A stretch of DNA of 64,000 bases from Panulirus ornatus (taxonomy: Eukaryota > Arthropoda > Malacostraca > Decapoda > Palinuridae). Location: NCBI RefSeq assembly GCF_036320965.1, contig NC_092235.1, forward strand, positions 25,309,976 to 25,373,975, read 5' to 3'. This document shows, in pieces, positions 53,935-64,000 of the stretch; the first letter of the stretch is position 1, and each line of letters starts with the position of its first letter. Made by a program: the position numbers and the translations under genes. The notes under the pieces were generated by a model that did not search any database, had not been told where the DNA came from, and saw nothing but the letters and a program-made list of their open reading frames with translations.

Positions 53935-55640
53935 AGCGTCGTGTACTGTGAAGTGGTCTCGCGCTGGGAAAGTGATGGTTGAGGTGGGGGATATGGTGGT
54001 TGGTGTGGGAAAGTAGTGGTTGAGGTGGGGGATATGGTGGTTGGTGTGGGAAAGGGGTGGTTGACGTGGGGGATATGGTGGTTGGTGTGGGAAAGGGGTG
54101 GTTGAGGTGGGGGATATGGTGGTTGGTGTGGGAAAATGGTGGTTGAGGTGGGGGATATGGTGGTTGGTGTGGGAAAGGGGTGGTTGAGGTGGGGGATATG
54201 GTGGTTGGTGTGGGAAAGTGGTGGTTGAGGTGTGGGATATGGTGGTTGGTGTGGGAAAGGGGTGGTTGAGGTGGGGGATATGGTGGTTGGTGTGGGAAAG
54301 TAGTGGTTGAGGTGGGGGATATGGTGGTTGGTGTGGGAAAGGGGTGGTTGAGGTGGGGGATATGGTGGTTGGTGTGGGAAAGTAGTGGTTGAGGTGGGGG
54401 ATATGGTGGTTGGTGTGGGAAAGGGGTGGTTGAGGTGGGGGATATGGTGGTTGGTGTGGGAAAGGGGTGGTTGAGGTGGGGGATATGGTGGTTGGTGTGG
54501 GAAAGGGGTGGTTGAGGTGGGGGATATGGTTGTTGGTGTGGGAAAGGGGTGGTTGAGGTGGGGGATATGGTGGTTGGTGTGGGAAAGTGATGGTTGAGGT
54601 GGGGGATATATATGGTGGTTGGTGTGGGAAAGGGGTGGTTGAGGTGGGGGATATGGTGGTTGGTGTGGGAAAGGGGTGGTTGAGGTGGGGGATATGGTGG
54701 TTGGTGTGGGAAAGTGGTGGTTGAGGTGTGGGATATGGTGGTTGGTGTGGGAAAGGGGTGGTTGAGGTGGGGGATATGGTGGTTGGTGTGGGAAAGGGGT
54801 GGTTGAGGTGGGGGATATGGTGGTTGGTGTGGGAAAGTAGTGGTTGAGGTGGGGGATATGGTGGTTGGTGTGGGGAAGGGGTGGTTGAGGTGGGGATATG
54901 GTGGTTGGTGTGGGAAAGGGGTGGTTGAGGTGGGGGATATGGTGGTTGGTGTGGGAAAGGGGTGGTTGAGGTGGGGGATATGGTGGTTGGTGTAGGAAAG
55001 TAGTGGTTGAGGTGGGGGATATGGTGGTTGGTGTGGGAAAGTGGTGGTTGAGGTGTGGGATATGGTGGTTGGTGTGGGAAAGGGGTGGTTGAGGTGGGGG
55101 GATATGGTGGTTGGTGTGGGAAAGGGGTGGTTGAGGTGGGGGATATGGTGGTTGGTGTGGGAAAGTAGTGGTTGAGGTGGGGGATATGGTGGTTGGTGTG
55201 GGAAAGTAGTGGTTGAGGTGGGGGATATGGTGGTTGGTGTGGGAAAGTAGTGGTTGAGGTGGGGGATATGGTGGTTGGTGTGGGAAAGGGGTGGTTGAGG
55301 TGGGGGATATGGTGGTTGGTGTGGGAAAGTGATGGTTGAGGTGGGGGATATATATGGTGGTTGGTGTGGGAAAGGGGTGGTTGAGGTGGGGGATATGGTG
55401 GTTGGTGTGGGAAAGGGGTGGTTGAGGTGGGGGATATGGTGGTTGGTGTGGGGAAAGTGGTGTTTGGGATGGGGGGAAAGTGGTGGTTTGAGGTTGGGGA
55501 TGGTCATTGGTGTGGGGGAACTATTGGTTGTTGAGGGGAAAATGGTGGGTTGGTATGGGGAAATGGTGGTTGGTGTGGGGAAATGGTGGTTAGTATGGGG
55601 AAATGGTGGTTGGTGTGGGGAAGTTGGTGGTTTGTGTGGG
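53935..55640. repeat. 40-bp minisatellite array, ~40 copies (1.7 kb)
   Basis: Unit GTGGTTGAGGTGGGGGATAT then GGTGGTTGGTGTGGGAAAGG. Variants mark sub-blocks: GTGATGG, GTAGTGG and GTGGTGG at the AAAG junction, GAGGTGTGGGAT, and GGGATATATATGG at about 54601 and 55343. The right end (55440-55640) decays to GGTGTGGGGAAATGGTGGTT. A 530-codon minus-strand frame of Pro/Thr/His/Tyr-rich repeats covers nearly the whole array; it is an artefact because the 40-bp unit has no stop in any of its three rotating phases. Confidence 0.97.
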
Positions 55641-56395
55641 GTAAATAGTCTCGCTTACGTCAGACGGGATTGTATATACAAGTTTCTGACATGTGATTGT
55701 TTCTTTACGTTTGTAGTTAACGAAGCCAAGCCTGTATTTTCTCTACTCATGTTGTAATGTATTCTTTATTATTTCTCATGTCTCCTACACTCTAAATAAC
55801 CTACAAAAATTATTGTGGAATAGATCAAAAGCCGAAAAAAGACGCATTTTGGAGAGAGATCAGGTTAATTACTTTGTCATAGAGTTAAAGAATAGTTAGT
55901 ATAAGGTAAGGCTTATGTAGATTCAGAAGTCGGGAGGCTGATAGCGAGTGATGGAAGGGGTTAACTGAAGATGATTGAGGAAACTAATTACTGTGCCGTT
56001 AATGAGGCAGTTGCAAGAGCTGATCATTATTAGCGCGGATCATTTGGGATGTACTGCTGAGTTGGACTGGCACAAGGGCCACCAATTATATATCATTGTT
56101 GTTGTTGAGGAGTTACGGTATTACCACGACAGGTGGCCATGTTAGAACAGATTTTTACATCGAGTTCCTTTTAAAGAAAATTTCCCAGTTCCTTTGCATT
56201 TTTCTTTTAAACGCCTAATTGCCTTTTCCCGCCCGTGCGAGGTGCCGTCGGGAACAGAGGAACGAACGACCCCATTAGCATACACCCGGTGTATGACGCG
56301 CGGCAAATATATAGCGATATATACCAGGTTCTGTGAGGACCGCTGGCTTCAACCTCCCCCGATGGGGGAAGTCGGGCTGGAACACGCAGACATGC
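55641..56395. other. Unique sequence, no gene recognised
   Basis: AT-rich to about 56130; then mixed sequence. No array. Confidence 0.45.
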
Positions 56396-56479
56396 TGGTC
56401 GCCAGCCAGCCAACCAGCCAGCCAACCAGCCAGTCAGCCAACCAGCCAGCCAGCCAACCAGCCAGCCAGCCAGCCAGGG
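56396..56479. repeat. (CAGC/CAAC)n tetranucleotide repeat
   Basis: About 20 tetranucleotides of CCAG and CCAA. Alternating Ser-Gln-Pro-Ala and Trp-Leu-Ala-Gly frames are artefacts. Confidence 0.95.
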
Positions 56480-56632
56480 AGGGAGGCAGGTCCCCGTGTG
56501 TCGAGCATGTCCCAATATGCTTGTGTGTACAGACCCTGAGGCACAGCGACCGTAACTCAGGCCTGGGCCGCCGAGGGGGACCTGAGACATAGACCTCGTG
56601 AAACCCCTCCCCCCTTCCCCCTCCCCCTTCCT

Positions 56633-56633
56633 G

Positions 56634-56665
<32 letters not shown>
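56633..56665. repeat. (CA)n microsatellite
   Basis: About 16 AC dinucleotides. Confidence 0.95.
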
Positions 56666-56669
<4 letters not shown>

Positions 56670-56827
56670 GCCCAGGAGTCCAGTCTGTCTTTGAGGGGCG
56701 ATACAGCCTCGTTCGAGGTGACCTCTCCCTACCCCCCTTTCTCCTCAGCTGTGTGATGAAGCAGTGTACATGTATACACGTACGTATGTATACTGATGTT
56801 ACCCCTGTATCCCCTTTTTACTGGGTT

Positions 56828-56925
56828 CCCGCAGCTTCAAGGCTGCGCTTCAATCAGCAGCAGGGAAAGGATGGACTCCTCTGGGACGAAAAGTTCCTCG
56901 AAGATATTTTTTTTTTTCGTCCTCA
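56828..56925 (+). repeat. Dispersed repeat family GCAGCTTCAAGGCTGCGCT, copy 4
   Basis: CCCGCAGCTTCAAGGCTGCG, then CAGCAGGGAAAGGATGGACT and CTGGGACGAAAAGTTCCTCG; with copy 1 it is the longest representative. Confidence 0.65.
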
Positions 56926-57175
56926 GCCCAGGTCAAAGCACATGCTTTTGAGTCCGGAGACGCATATATATATATATCACAGGTTGAGATATGGGAACAT
57001 TTTTCCCTGGCATGTATTCGTCCTGAGATCTCGGTTGTATTCAAGAGAGTGGGTGATGTGAACGCGTCTTGATCACGGGCACATTTTGAAAGCTGCTCTG
57101 GCGTGACCGTCTGTATTCTTGCCCCCTATCAGAGAGTTTGCCAGTCGTTATTGGATCTTCCAACTCTTGGGGGGT

Positions 57176-57177
<2 letters not shown>
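56926..57177. other. Unique sequence
   Basis: Short (TA)n near 56967-56978. No gene recognised. Confidence 0.4.

Positions 57178-57227
<50 letters not shown>
57178..57227. repeat. (GA)n microsatellite
   Basis: About 24 GA dinucleotides. Confidence 0.97.
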
Positions 57228-57230
<3 letters not shown>

Positions 57231-57564
57231 ACGAACGCTGGGAAATTCAGAGCAAAGTTGACACAAAATGCTTGTGAGTTTGTTGTATATTGGCCGGGGT
57301 CTCAAGAACCCGTCCACTCGCTCCTGGAAGTTTAAAAGACACTTATTTTTTTCCCCCTTATTTTCCCTGCCGGAGGGACTTATTTCCACTTTTTTCCCTT
57401 GGGAGATTCGTTTTTTTTTTTCTTTTTACCCTTGAGAGATGTGTCTTGAGGCAAATGATGTGTAGGGAGATAAGATGCGAGGCTTTGTATTGCAGACTGG
57501 TGCAAGGAGGTGGCGTTAGGCGCGACGCGTGTTGTCGTGGTCGACCGAATTGAGCCCCCTTTTG
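57228..57564. other. Unique T-rich sequence
   Basis: TTTTTCCC(C/T)TT(A/G) words recur at about 57350-57430. No gene recognised. Confidence 0.4.
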
Positions 57565-57645
57565 AGGAGGGGGGAGGAGGAGGAGGAGGGGGTAACCTCT
57601 TGGCTTGGGGAGGAGGAGGTAATCTCTTGGCTTGGGGGAGGGTGA
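57565..57645 (+). repeat. Duplication GGAGGAGGTAAYCTCTTGGCTTGGGG
   Basis: Two copies about 32 bp apart, with (GGA)n to the left. Confidence 0.82.
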
Positions 57646-57947
57646 AGGGTCAGATGGACCCCTCAACTAATTAAATTAATTGCAGTGATCCTCTCCCTCT
57701 CTCCTTCCTCCCTCCTCAGTCCTCTCCATCTCCCCGATTGGTAGTATAGTATAAGCTCTTATTACCTGAGCGAGTGAGAGACTCGAGCTGAAATGGACAG
57801 TGGCCAGATGGGCGTGTGTGTAGAGCCGGTGTGAGTGTGTGGGTGTGTGTGTGTGTACACCACGCCCTGGCGTGTGCACGTGGAGGGTGTGGTGGTGACG
57901 TGGTGCGTGAAGGGGGGGTATGGGGTTTAAAAGAGGAACGTGAACTG
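57646..57947. other. Unique sequence
   Basis: GTGTGGGTGTGTGTGTGTGT at about 57835-57855; no gene recognised. Confidence 0.4.
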
Positions 57948-58020
57948 ATCACGACGGTACGACCCTTGAGCACGACGGTACGACCCTTGGGTATGATGAC
58001 CTGACTTTTGACCTAACCTT
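57948..58020 (+). repeat. 21-bp family, ~2 units with TGACCT edge
   Basis: CACGACGGTACGACCCTTGAG, then the same ending CCTTGGG, then TATGATGACCTGACTTTTGACCTAACC: the clearest example of the edge sequence. Confidence 0.88.
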
Positions 58021-58071
58021 TAAGTGTTTAGAGTTCCAGAATCAGAAGGGAACCTTTCAGAAGTTCCAGCT

Positions 58072-58086
58072 CGCGCGCGCACACAC

Positions 58087-58154
<68 letters not shown>
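58072..58154. repeat. (CA)n microsatellite with CG start
   Basis: CGCGCGCG followed by about 37 AC units with one GC interruption. Confidence 0.97.
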
Positions 58155-58156
<2 letters not shown>

Positions 58157-58287
58157 TTTCAAGTTCCAGCTTCACACAGACTCCACCACTCGCACGTTCA
58201 ACACACTTGAGGACGAGAGGAAAGTGCGTGGCCGATGGAAGCAGTGGGCATGGCCCAAAACCAGTTCGTAACGGTAATGGCCACTGT

Positions 58288-58291
<4 letters not shown>

Positions 58292-58375
<84 letters not shown>
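58292..58375. repeat. (GA)n microsatellite
   Basis: About 42 GA dinucleotides. Confidence 0.98.
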
Positions 58376-58376
<1 letters not shown>

Positions 58377-58819
58377 AGCCATTGAGATAACAGAGGCGGT
58401 AAATGGCTAGTGTGTGTGTGTGTGTTAAGAGGATCGAAATGGATGAACCCCTCTTGAAACCCATTTTAAGGCAGTGGGTCTACGCCGCCATTGCAACCGT
58501 GATCGTAATGGGTGAACGACCGTATGCCATTAGGATAACCCATTGTTTAATGGTATGGTTCCATTACCGTAGCGCTCAGAATCTCACCACCACGACCATT
58601 AATTAAGGTCTTCTTAAATGCATCAGTTATTTGGTTATTAATTAGAATTGATTGAGGTTTAATAGAACGTTGAATTTTTGCTTTAGAAGGATTTAGATTT
58701 TTTTTTTTTACGTGGCTGCCAATCAACTGGTTTTCCTGGTTTATTTTTATATAGGGGGTTTTGTCCAAAGCGATGGTCGGATGGTAAGGCGAAACTACAA
58801 ATTACAAAATTAAAACTGC
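58376..58819. other. Unique AT-rich sequence
   Basis: Short (GT)n at about 58409-58424. No gene recognised. Confidence 0.45.
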
Positions 58820-60055
58820 AAAACTGTAAAGTACAGGATTACAGGCTTCACTGTTAACTACAGGGTTACAGACTTCACTGTTAACTACAGGGTTACAGAC
58901 TTCACTGTTAACTACAGGGTTACAGGCTTCACTGTTAACTACAGGGTTACAGACTTCACTGTTAACTACAGGGTTACAGACTTCACTGTTAACTACAGGG
59001 TTACAGACTTCACTGTTAACTACAGGGTTACAGACTTCACTGTTAACTACAGGGTTACAGACCTCACTGTTAACTACAGGGTTACAGACTTCACTGTTAA
59101 CTATAGAATTACAGACTTCAGTGTTAACTACAGGGTTACAGACTTCACTGTTAACTACAGGATTACAGACTTCACTGTTAACTACAGGGTTACAGACTTC
59201 ACCGTTAACTACAGGGTTACAGACTTCACTGTTAACTACAGGGTTACAGACTTCACTGTTAACTACAGGGTTACAGACTTCACTGTTAACTACAGGGTTA
59301 CAGACTTCACTGTTAACTACAGGGTTACAGACTTCACTGTTAACTACAGGGTTACAGACTTCACTGTTAACTACAGGGTTACAGACTTCACTGTTAACTA
59401 CAGGGTTACAGACTTCACTGTTAACTACAGGGTTACAGACTTCACTGTTAACTACAGGGTTACAGACTTCACTGTTAACTACAGGGTTACAGACTTCACT
59501 GTTAACTACAGGGTTACAGACTTCACTGTTAACTACAGGGTTACAGACTTCACTGTTAACTACAGGGTTACAGACTTCACTGTTAACTACAGGGTTACAG
59601 ACCTCACTGTTAACTACAGGGTTACAGACTTCACTGTTAACTATAGAATTACAGACTTCAGTGTTAACTACAGGGTTACAGACTTCACTGTTAACTACAG
59701 GATTACAGACTTCACTGTTAACTACAGGGTTACAGACTTCACCGTTAACTACAGGGTTACAGACTTCACTGTTAACTACAGGGTTACAGACTTCACTGTT
59801 AACTACAGGGTTACAGACTTCACTGTTAACTACAGGGTTACAGACTTCACTGTTAACTACAGGGTTACAGACTTCACTGTTAACTACAGGGTTACAGACT
59901 TCACCGTTAACTATAGAATTACAGACTTCAGTGTTAACTACAGAATTACAGACTTCACCGTTAACTACAGAATTACAGACTTCACCGTTAACTACAGCAT
60001 TACAAACTTTACTATTAACTACAGGATTACAGACTTCACTGTTAACGGGATTACA
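58820..60055 (+). repeat. 27-bp minisatellite array, ~45 copies (1.24 kb)
   Basis: Unit ACTACAGGGTTACAGACTTC followed by ACTGTTA. Because 27 is a multiple of three, a 314-codon plus frame with 9-residue period exists; not a gene. A block at 58927-59364 is repeated without a difference at 59467-59904 (shift of 540 = 20 units), sharing the rare CTATAGAATT, CAGTGTT, GGATT and CACCGTT variants. Confidence 0.98.
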
Positions 60056-60271
60056 AGTTTTCTAACCACGGGAATATAGAATACAAAACTAAACTGCAGG
60101 ATTACAAATTACAGAAGGCGCGAGACCCCATAGAATTAGGACGAGATTGTAGAAGAAAACCTTACGAGAGATGAGAACGGGAAATTAAACCTTTGGCCAA
60201 AGTACACATAAAACTCTGTTTATAATCCACAAAATCTATGTCAAAAAAGATATATAAGTATGCATATATAC
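60056..60271. other. Unique AT-rich sequence
   Basis: The left part keeps traces of ACAGGATTACAA; otherwise nothing. Confidence 0.4.
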
Positions 60272-60512
60272 ATTTTCTTTTCTTTCAAACTATTCGCCAT
60301 ATCCCGCGTTAGCGAGGTAGCGTTAAGAACAGAGGACTGGGCCTTTGAGGGAATATCCTCACCTGGCCCCCTTCTCTGTTCCTTCTTTTGGGAAAAAAAA
60401 AAAAAAAAACGAGAGGGGAGTATTTCCAGTCCCCCGCTCCCTCCCCTTTTAGTCGCCTTTTACGACACGCAGGGAATACGTGGGAAGTATTCTTTCTCCC
60501 CAATCCCCAGGG

Positions 60513-60515
<3 letters not shown>
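60272..60515 (-). mobile_element. SINE-like interspersed repeat, copy B (full length, ~244 bp)
   Basis: Runs from a TTTTCTTTTCTTTC tail through CGCGTTAGCGAGGTAGCGTT, an internal run of about 17 A, CCCCTTTTAGTCGCCTTTTA and CCCCAATCCCCAGGGATA. It abuts (TA)n on the right, so a target-site duplication cannot be told apart from (TA)n. No RNA polymerase III B box is evident. Confidence 0.8.

Positions 60516-60591
<76 letters not shown>
60516..60591. repeat. (TA)n microsatellite
   Basis: About 37 TA units with one AAT interruption. Confidence 0.97.
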
Positions 60592-60592
<1 letters not shown>

Positions 60593-60844
60593 CCCCCTTT
60601 GGCTGGTAATTTATAAACTCAGTCTCTGCATAAATAAATACGTTTGCAGTGATTTATACCCGATTAATTTCGCGAATGTAAAATATATTGAATAGCAATT
60701 CCGCTTTTATCAAAACTGCTTTTTAACAAAGATTATAACTTGCTTTTGAGAGGGGGGGCGCGAGTTGGGAGGGGGGGCTCGCCCGTTATATGTGTGCCGG
60801 GAGGACTTTTCTCTCATTGATGAATATCATCAAAAAGACCGAAT

Positions 60845-60848
<4 letters not shown>
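60592..60848. other. Unique AT-rich sequence
   Basis: Nothing recognised apart from short G runs near 60750-60776. Confidence 0.4.

Positions 60849-60926
<78 letters not shown>
60849..60926. repeat. (GA)n microsatellite
   Basis: About 39 GA dinucleotides. Confidence 0.98.
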
Positions 60927-60929
<3 letters not shown>

Positions 60930-60988
60930 TTTAAAAGGGCTGATGCAAATGATGTAGTTGCCTCTTAAAATATTTTAATTTCATCCGA

Positions 60989-60991
<3 letters not shown>

Positions 60992-61061
<70 letters not shown>
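60992..61061. repeat. (GA)n microsatellite, second of a pair
   Basis: About 35 GA units, 65 bp after the previous tract in the same orientation. The spacer is unrelated to the tracts. Confidence 0.98.
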
Positions 61062-61063
<2 letters not shown>

Positions 61064-61635
61064 TGAGGTCATGTTTCATGCGGGCGACGTGATGTCATGT
61101 CATGTTAACTGGAATTTTATACTCGTTTTCATTTCAGATTTCAGTAGTGGACGTTTCAAAAGTATACGTCTAATCCAGGCTTTGGCAGATGAAAGAAAAA
61201 TGTGGGAGGAAAAAAAAGTATGAGAGAAAATTATATTGAATGAATTACTTTTTGCGTTGCACGGTTGTTTGTGCTCGTGACTGGGTGCTGTAAGGCCATG
61301 GGAAGGTAGGTGTCCTGGCTCCGTTTCTCGTTTCTGTAGGGCGGCGCACTCGTAAGAAGTAGCTGTGGAGTGTTAGGCAGACATATACATTTTCATAACA
61401 CTGGGTATATATTGACCCGTGGTCTGAGCGTCTGGGAATAGACGTTTGTGTTTTTTACAACTGTTTTAGGTGTGGCTAGATAGAACTAGTTTGAACTAGC
61501 TGCAGTGGCAGTTTATATTAGATAAATGCTGGCGAAGGACGAGAATGGAATGCTGCTTATATAGCATGTGTATAACAGTTTAATGTCTTTAAGTACCGAG
61601 AAATAGGCAGTTTATATTTCGTGTTTTTGTAAGAC

Positions 61636-61639
<4 letters not shown>
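61062..61639. other. Unique sequence, no gene recognised
   Basis: No array or coding signal. Confidence 0.45.

Positions 61640-61717
<78 letters not shown>
61640..61717. repeat. (TA)n microsatellite
   Basis: About 38 TA units; no recognised element next to it. Confidence 0.97.
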
Positions 61718-61719
<2 letters not shown>

Positions 61720-62082
61720 CAGACAACAGGGGAAAATAACTAACGCTATTTACAGCCATGTAAATGACATGTCAGAACTGTAAACAAGCTTTCAGATAAA
61801 GACACAGACAAAAAAGATTGTTGTGTAAACATTAGCTGTTTTTTAGCCAAAGTGCAAACAACATATTTTAATCTCAGCGGCTTAGGAACGTTGTAGATCC
61901 CATTTTTTTTTTACAGAAGCAGGTGGAACTGAAAATATATATATTTGTCAGTCCAGTTTTTGAGTCATTAGAATGAGAAATCGTGTTTTGTTCACTCCGG
62001 GCTCAAAACAGGATCTCATGAACCCTATTTTATATCCTGGTCGCCGTTCACAAGGGAGACTTTTATATTGATGCTTGATGAC

Positions 62083-62086
<4 letters not shown>
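61718..62086. other. Unique AT-rich sequence
   Basis: Nothing recognised. Confidence 0.4.

Positions 62087-62130
<44 letters not shown>
62087..62130. repeat. (GT)n microsatellite
   Basis: About 22 GT dinucleotides. Confidence 0.97.
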
Positions 62131-62132
<2 letters not shown>

Positions 62133-62348
62133 GTGGAATATTATGTTTAAAAGCCATTGGTCGCCTCTTATATACAACCCTTTGAAGGATAATGATGGAA
62201 CGACCTCAAAGGCAGAGTTCAGGGGGTAAAAAAATGTTGCATGTGTATTCACGCACACATGTGAACCTGGAAAAAGTACAGATGCAATGCAAACACATTT
62301 GGAAAAAATAGACGAAAAAAACTGAGAATATAAATGAGAAAGATATAA

Positions 62349-62354
<6 letters not shown>
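62131..62354. other. Unique AT-rich sequence
   Basis: Nothing recognised. Confidence 0.4.

Positions 62355-62420
<66 letters not shown>
62355..62420. repeat. (TA)n microsatellite
   Basis: About 33 TA units ending at the left target-site duplication of copy C. Confidence 0.97.
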
Positions 62421-62426
<6 letters not shown>

Positions 62427-62689
62427 CTGCTTATCCCTGGGGATAGGGGAGAAAGAATACTTCCCACGTATTCTCTCCGTGTCGTAGAAGGCGACTAAAA
62501 GGGGAGGGAGCGTGGGGCTGGAAATCCTCCCCTCTTGTTTTTTTTTTTTTTTAATTTTTCAAAAGAAGGAACAGAGAAGGGGGCCAGGTGAGGATATTCC
62601 CTCAGAGGCCCAGTCCTCTGTTCTTAACGCTACCTCGCTAACGCGGGAAATGGCGAATAGTTTGAAAGAAAGAAAGAACATGTACTGCT
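62420..62689 (+). mobile_element. SINE-like interspersed repeat, copy C, with 12-bp target-site duplication
   Basis: ACATGTACTGCT at 62420-62431 and again at 62678-62689 flanks a 246-bp element. The element starts TATCCCTGGGGATAGGGGAG, has GTAGAAGGCGACTAAAAGGG, an internal T run, and CTAACGCGGGAAATGGCGAA, and ends in a GAAAGAAAGAAAGA tail at 62664-62677. The tail and duplication indicate target-primed retrotransposition. It is the reverse complement of copies A and B. No tRNA-like head is evident, so the SINE class is open. Confidence 0.82.
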
Positions 62690-63982
62690 AGTTTTTCAGA
62701 CATGTCTACCCATGAGGTATAGCCATGAGATGGACGGATCCCAGTCATGTGGCGGGCGAGGAAATGATATTAGTGACATGAGAAGCCTCGTATCCAGACC
62801 AGCTGCCGGATCTGGCTCATGGTTGTTGCACCACCTTGACAGATGGTCCTTCCCTCCTCCTCCTCCTCCTCCTCCTCCGTCCATCAGGCAGTTCCATTCG
62901 TACTGTCATCCATCCATTTGATGTTGAGTTAATGTTTTCTCACCTTTTTTTCTTTACTTCCACCTCCTCCTTCCTGGTGTTGGGGGAAATTGTAGGTAGG
63001 CCTGAAGGCTTTGGAATTGCTTTTTTGATACTTTTTTTTCGTGTGGTTTCGTAATGTTATATGTAATTGATGAGACCAACACTTCGTTGTATATCTTCAA
63101 TATGGTGTTTGAATGGACAGCTTTATTTGCTAATGATTCCTCGACTAGTCTCCTTTCAGAATAGCTTTACTTTATTCATTTGTACACTTCAGAGCGAGGT
63201 TCTATATACTTTTGCGGCTGTAAAGTGTTCTAAGTGCTGTAAAGTGTTCCAGATATTGAGGGTGTTGACGTGTGAGCTCCTTGTAGTAACTCGGTGCGTC
63301 TCAGGTGCCGTACCATTGTTGTTTTTTTTTTTCCCAGGGGAGGTTTGGAATCCCAGGAGAAGGAGGCAGCAGGAAGTGTACAACTCGTATCCACTTCAGT
63401 TTGTTTTTACAGTTATAAGGTTTCTTAAGTAGTGTACTACGTAGGTTTGTGTCTCGGTTAGTTGAGTTTCTCTTCATCCCATAGAAAAATACGTATCACG
63501 GTGGCTTTCTATGTTAGTAAAGTGAGATCAGTCCTTTTCTTTTCTTTTTTTTCCCAGGCGAGCCTCCACATTACACCCGTCCCTCGATTCATTCAAGAGA
63601 ACGTATTGACTTGATATTATGTTAAATCCGTCCACAAGGGGCGTTCCATCACCCGAGTCACGTTATTCGTTGATGTTGAAGACGTAGAAAGACAACTTCG
63701 CTGCTTGTGGACGGTGATTTTCATAGAATAATGTGATGCAAAGAGATGGTGGTGGTGAGGGCGAGTTGCATGTGTTGACTCCCTCATTACTGTAGGAAAA
63801 AAAATTTGCTTCTCTGGTTTTTTTTATGACACGTAATTTTCATATTTGATTAAAGAACTGTCCGTTATTTTTTTCCCCTCCCCGTGGGCAGTCAGGTCTA
63901 ATTAGACAAGCACAAAAATGCAGATTTTCATCTGGAGTGTTTGAGTTAAACATTACACAATGTTTTGCATATCGTGATGAGA
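62690..63982. other. Unique sequence, no gene recognised
   Basis: (TCC)n at 62855-62878, T runs near 63032, 63321 and 63546. GCTGTAAAGTGTTC occurs twice at 63220-63250. The 121-codon plus frame at 63067-63432 has no domain I recognise. Confidence 0.45.
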
Positions 63983-64000
63983 TATTATTATTATTATTAT
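63983..64000. repeat. (ATT)n microsatellite, cut by window end
   Basis: Five ATT trinucleotides to the last base. Confidence 0.85.

Noticed and set aside
53915..55507. 530-codon minus-strand open frame
   Set aside because: It lies within the 40-bp array; the Pro/Thr/His pattern is the repeat translated in rotating phase and it lacks any non-repeat domain.
59121..60065. 314-codon plus-strand open frame with 9-residue repeat
   Set aside because: Exact translation of the 27-bp array; the 9-residue period is 27/3 and no domain flanks it.

Overview
This 64 kb window looks like non-coding DNA from a large, repeat-rich invertebrate nuclear genome, most likely a decapod crustacean. That assignment is inference. 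It rests on the extreme density of long (GA)n, (CA)n and (TA)n microsatellites, on many GC-containing minisatellites, and on two dispersed repeat families flanked by (TA)n that I associate with decapod genomic sequence. Nothing points to a bacterium, plasmid or virus: there are no operons, ribosome binding sites or dense coding blocks, and simple repeats occur every 1-2 kb.

I find no intact protein-coding gene. Nearly all long open frames are by-products of tandem repeats. The largest, 530 codons on the minus strand at 53915-55507, lies inside a 40-bp repeat array; 314 codons at 59121-60065 lie inside a 27-bp array. One real coding fossil is present: the C-terminal end of a non-LTR retrotransposon reverse transcriptase at 41827-42170, broken by a stop and two frame changes. 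I see no tRNA, rRNA or snRNA gene.

Layout. 0-5 kb: purine-rich DNA and minisatellites, ending in a 21-bp array joined directly to a 52-bp array. 5-7 kb: mostly unique. 7-13 kb: microsatellites, a pyrimidine-rich block, and 50-, 39- and 46-bp arrays. 13-24 kb: dense microsatellites, a degenerate GGCCAC array, a second copy of the 50-bp array, two (TA)n-flanked elements with a hammerhead-like motif, and a 155-bp triplication. 24-34 kb: (GA/CT)n and (CA/GT)n tracts, a 34-bp array carrying 14 CACGTG sites, and more 21-bp arrays. 34-46 kb: a perfect 51-bp inverted repeat, a 28-bp array, a (CA)n/(GT)n inverted pair, two more hammerhead-like elements and the reverse transcriptase remnant. 46-64 kb: three copies of a SINE-like repeat (one with a 12-bp target-site duplication), the 40-bp and 27-bp arrays, and microsatellites.

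The most interesting signals are: (1) four copies of a ~125-205 bp element, always next to (TA)n, whose one strand reads as a near-canonical hammerhead ribozyme, as known in Penelope-like elements and retrozymes; (2) a 21-bp minisatellite family dispersed over about ten places in both orientations; (3) a perfect 51-bp inverted repeat around a (CT)n core; (4) higher-order structure inside several satellite-like arrays. Coordinates of repeat edges are read by eye and may be off by a few bases.
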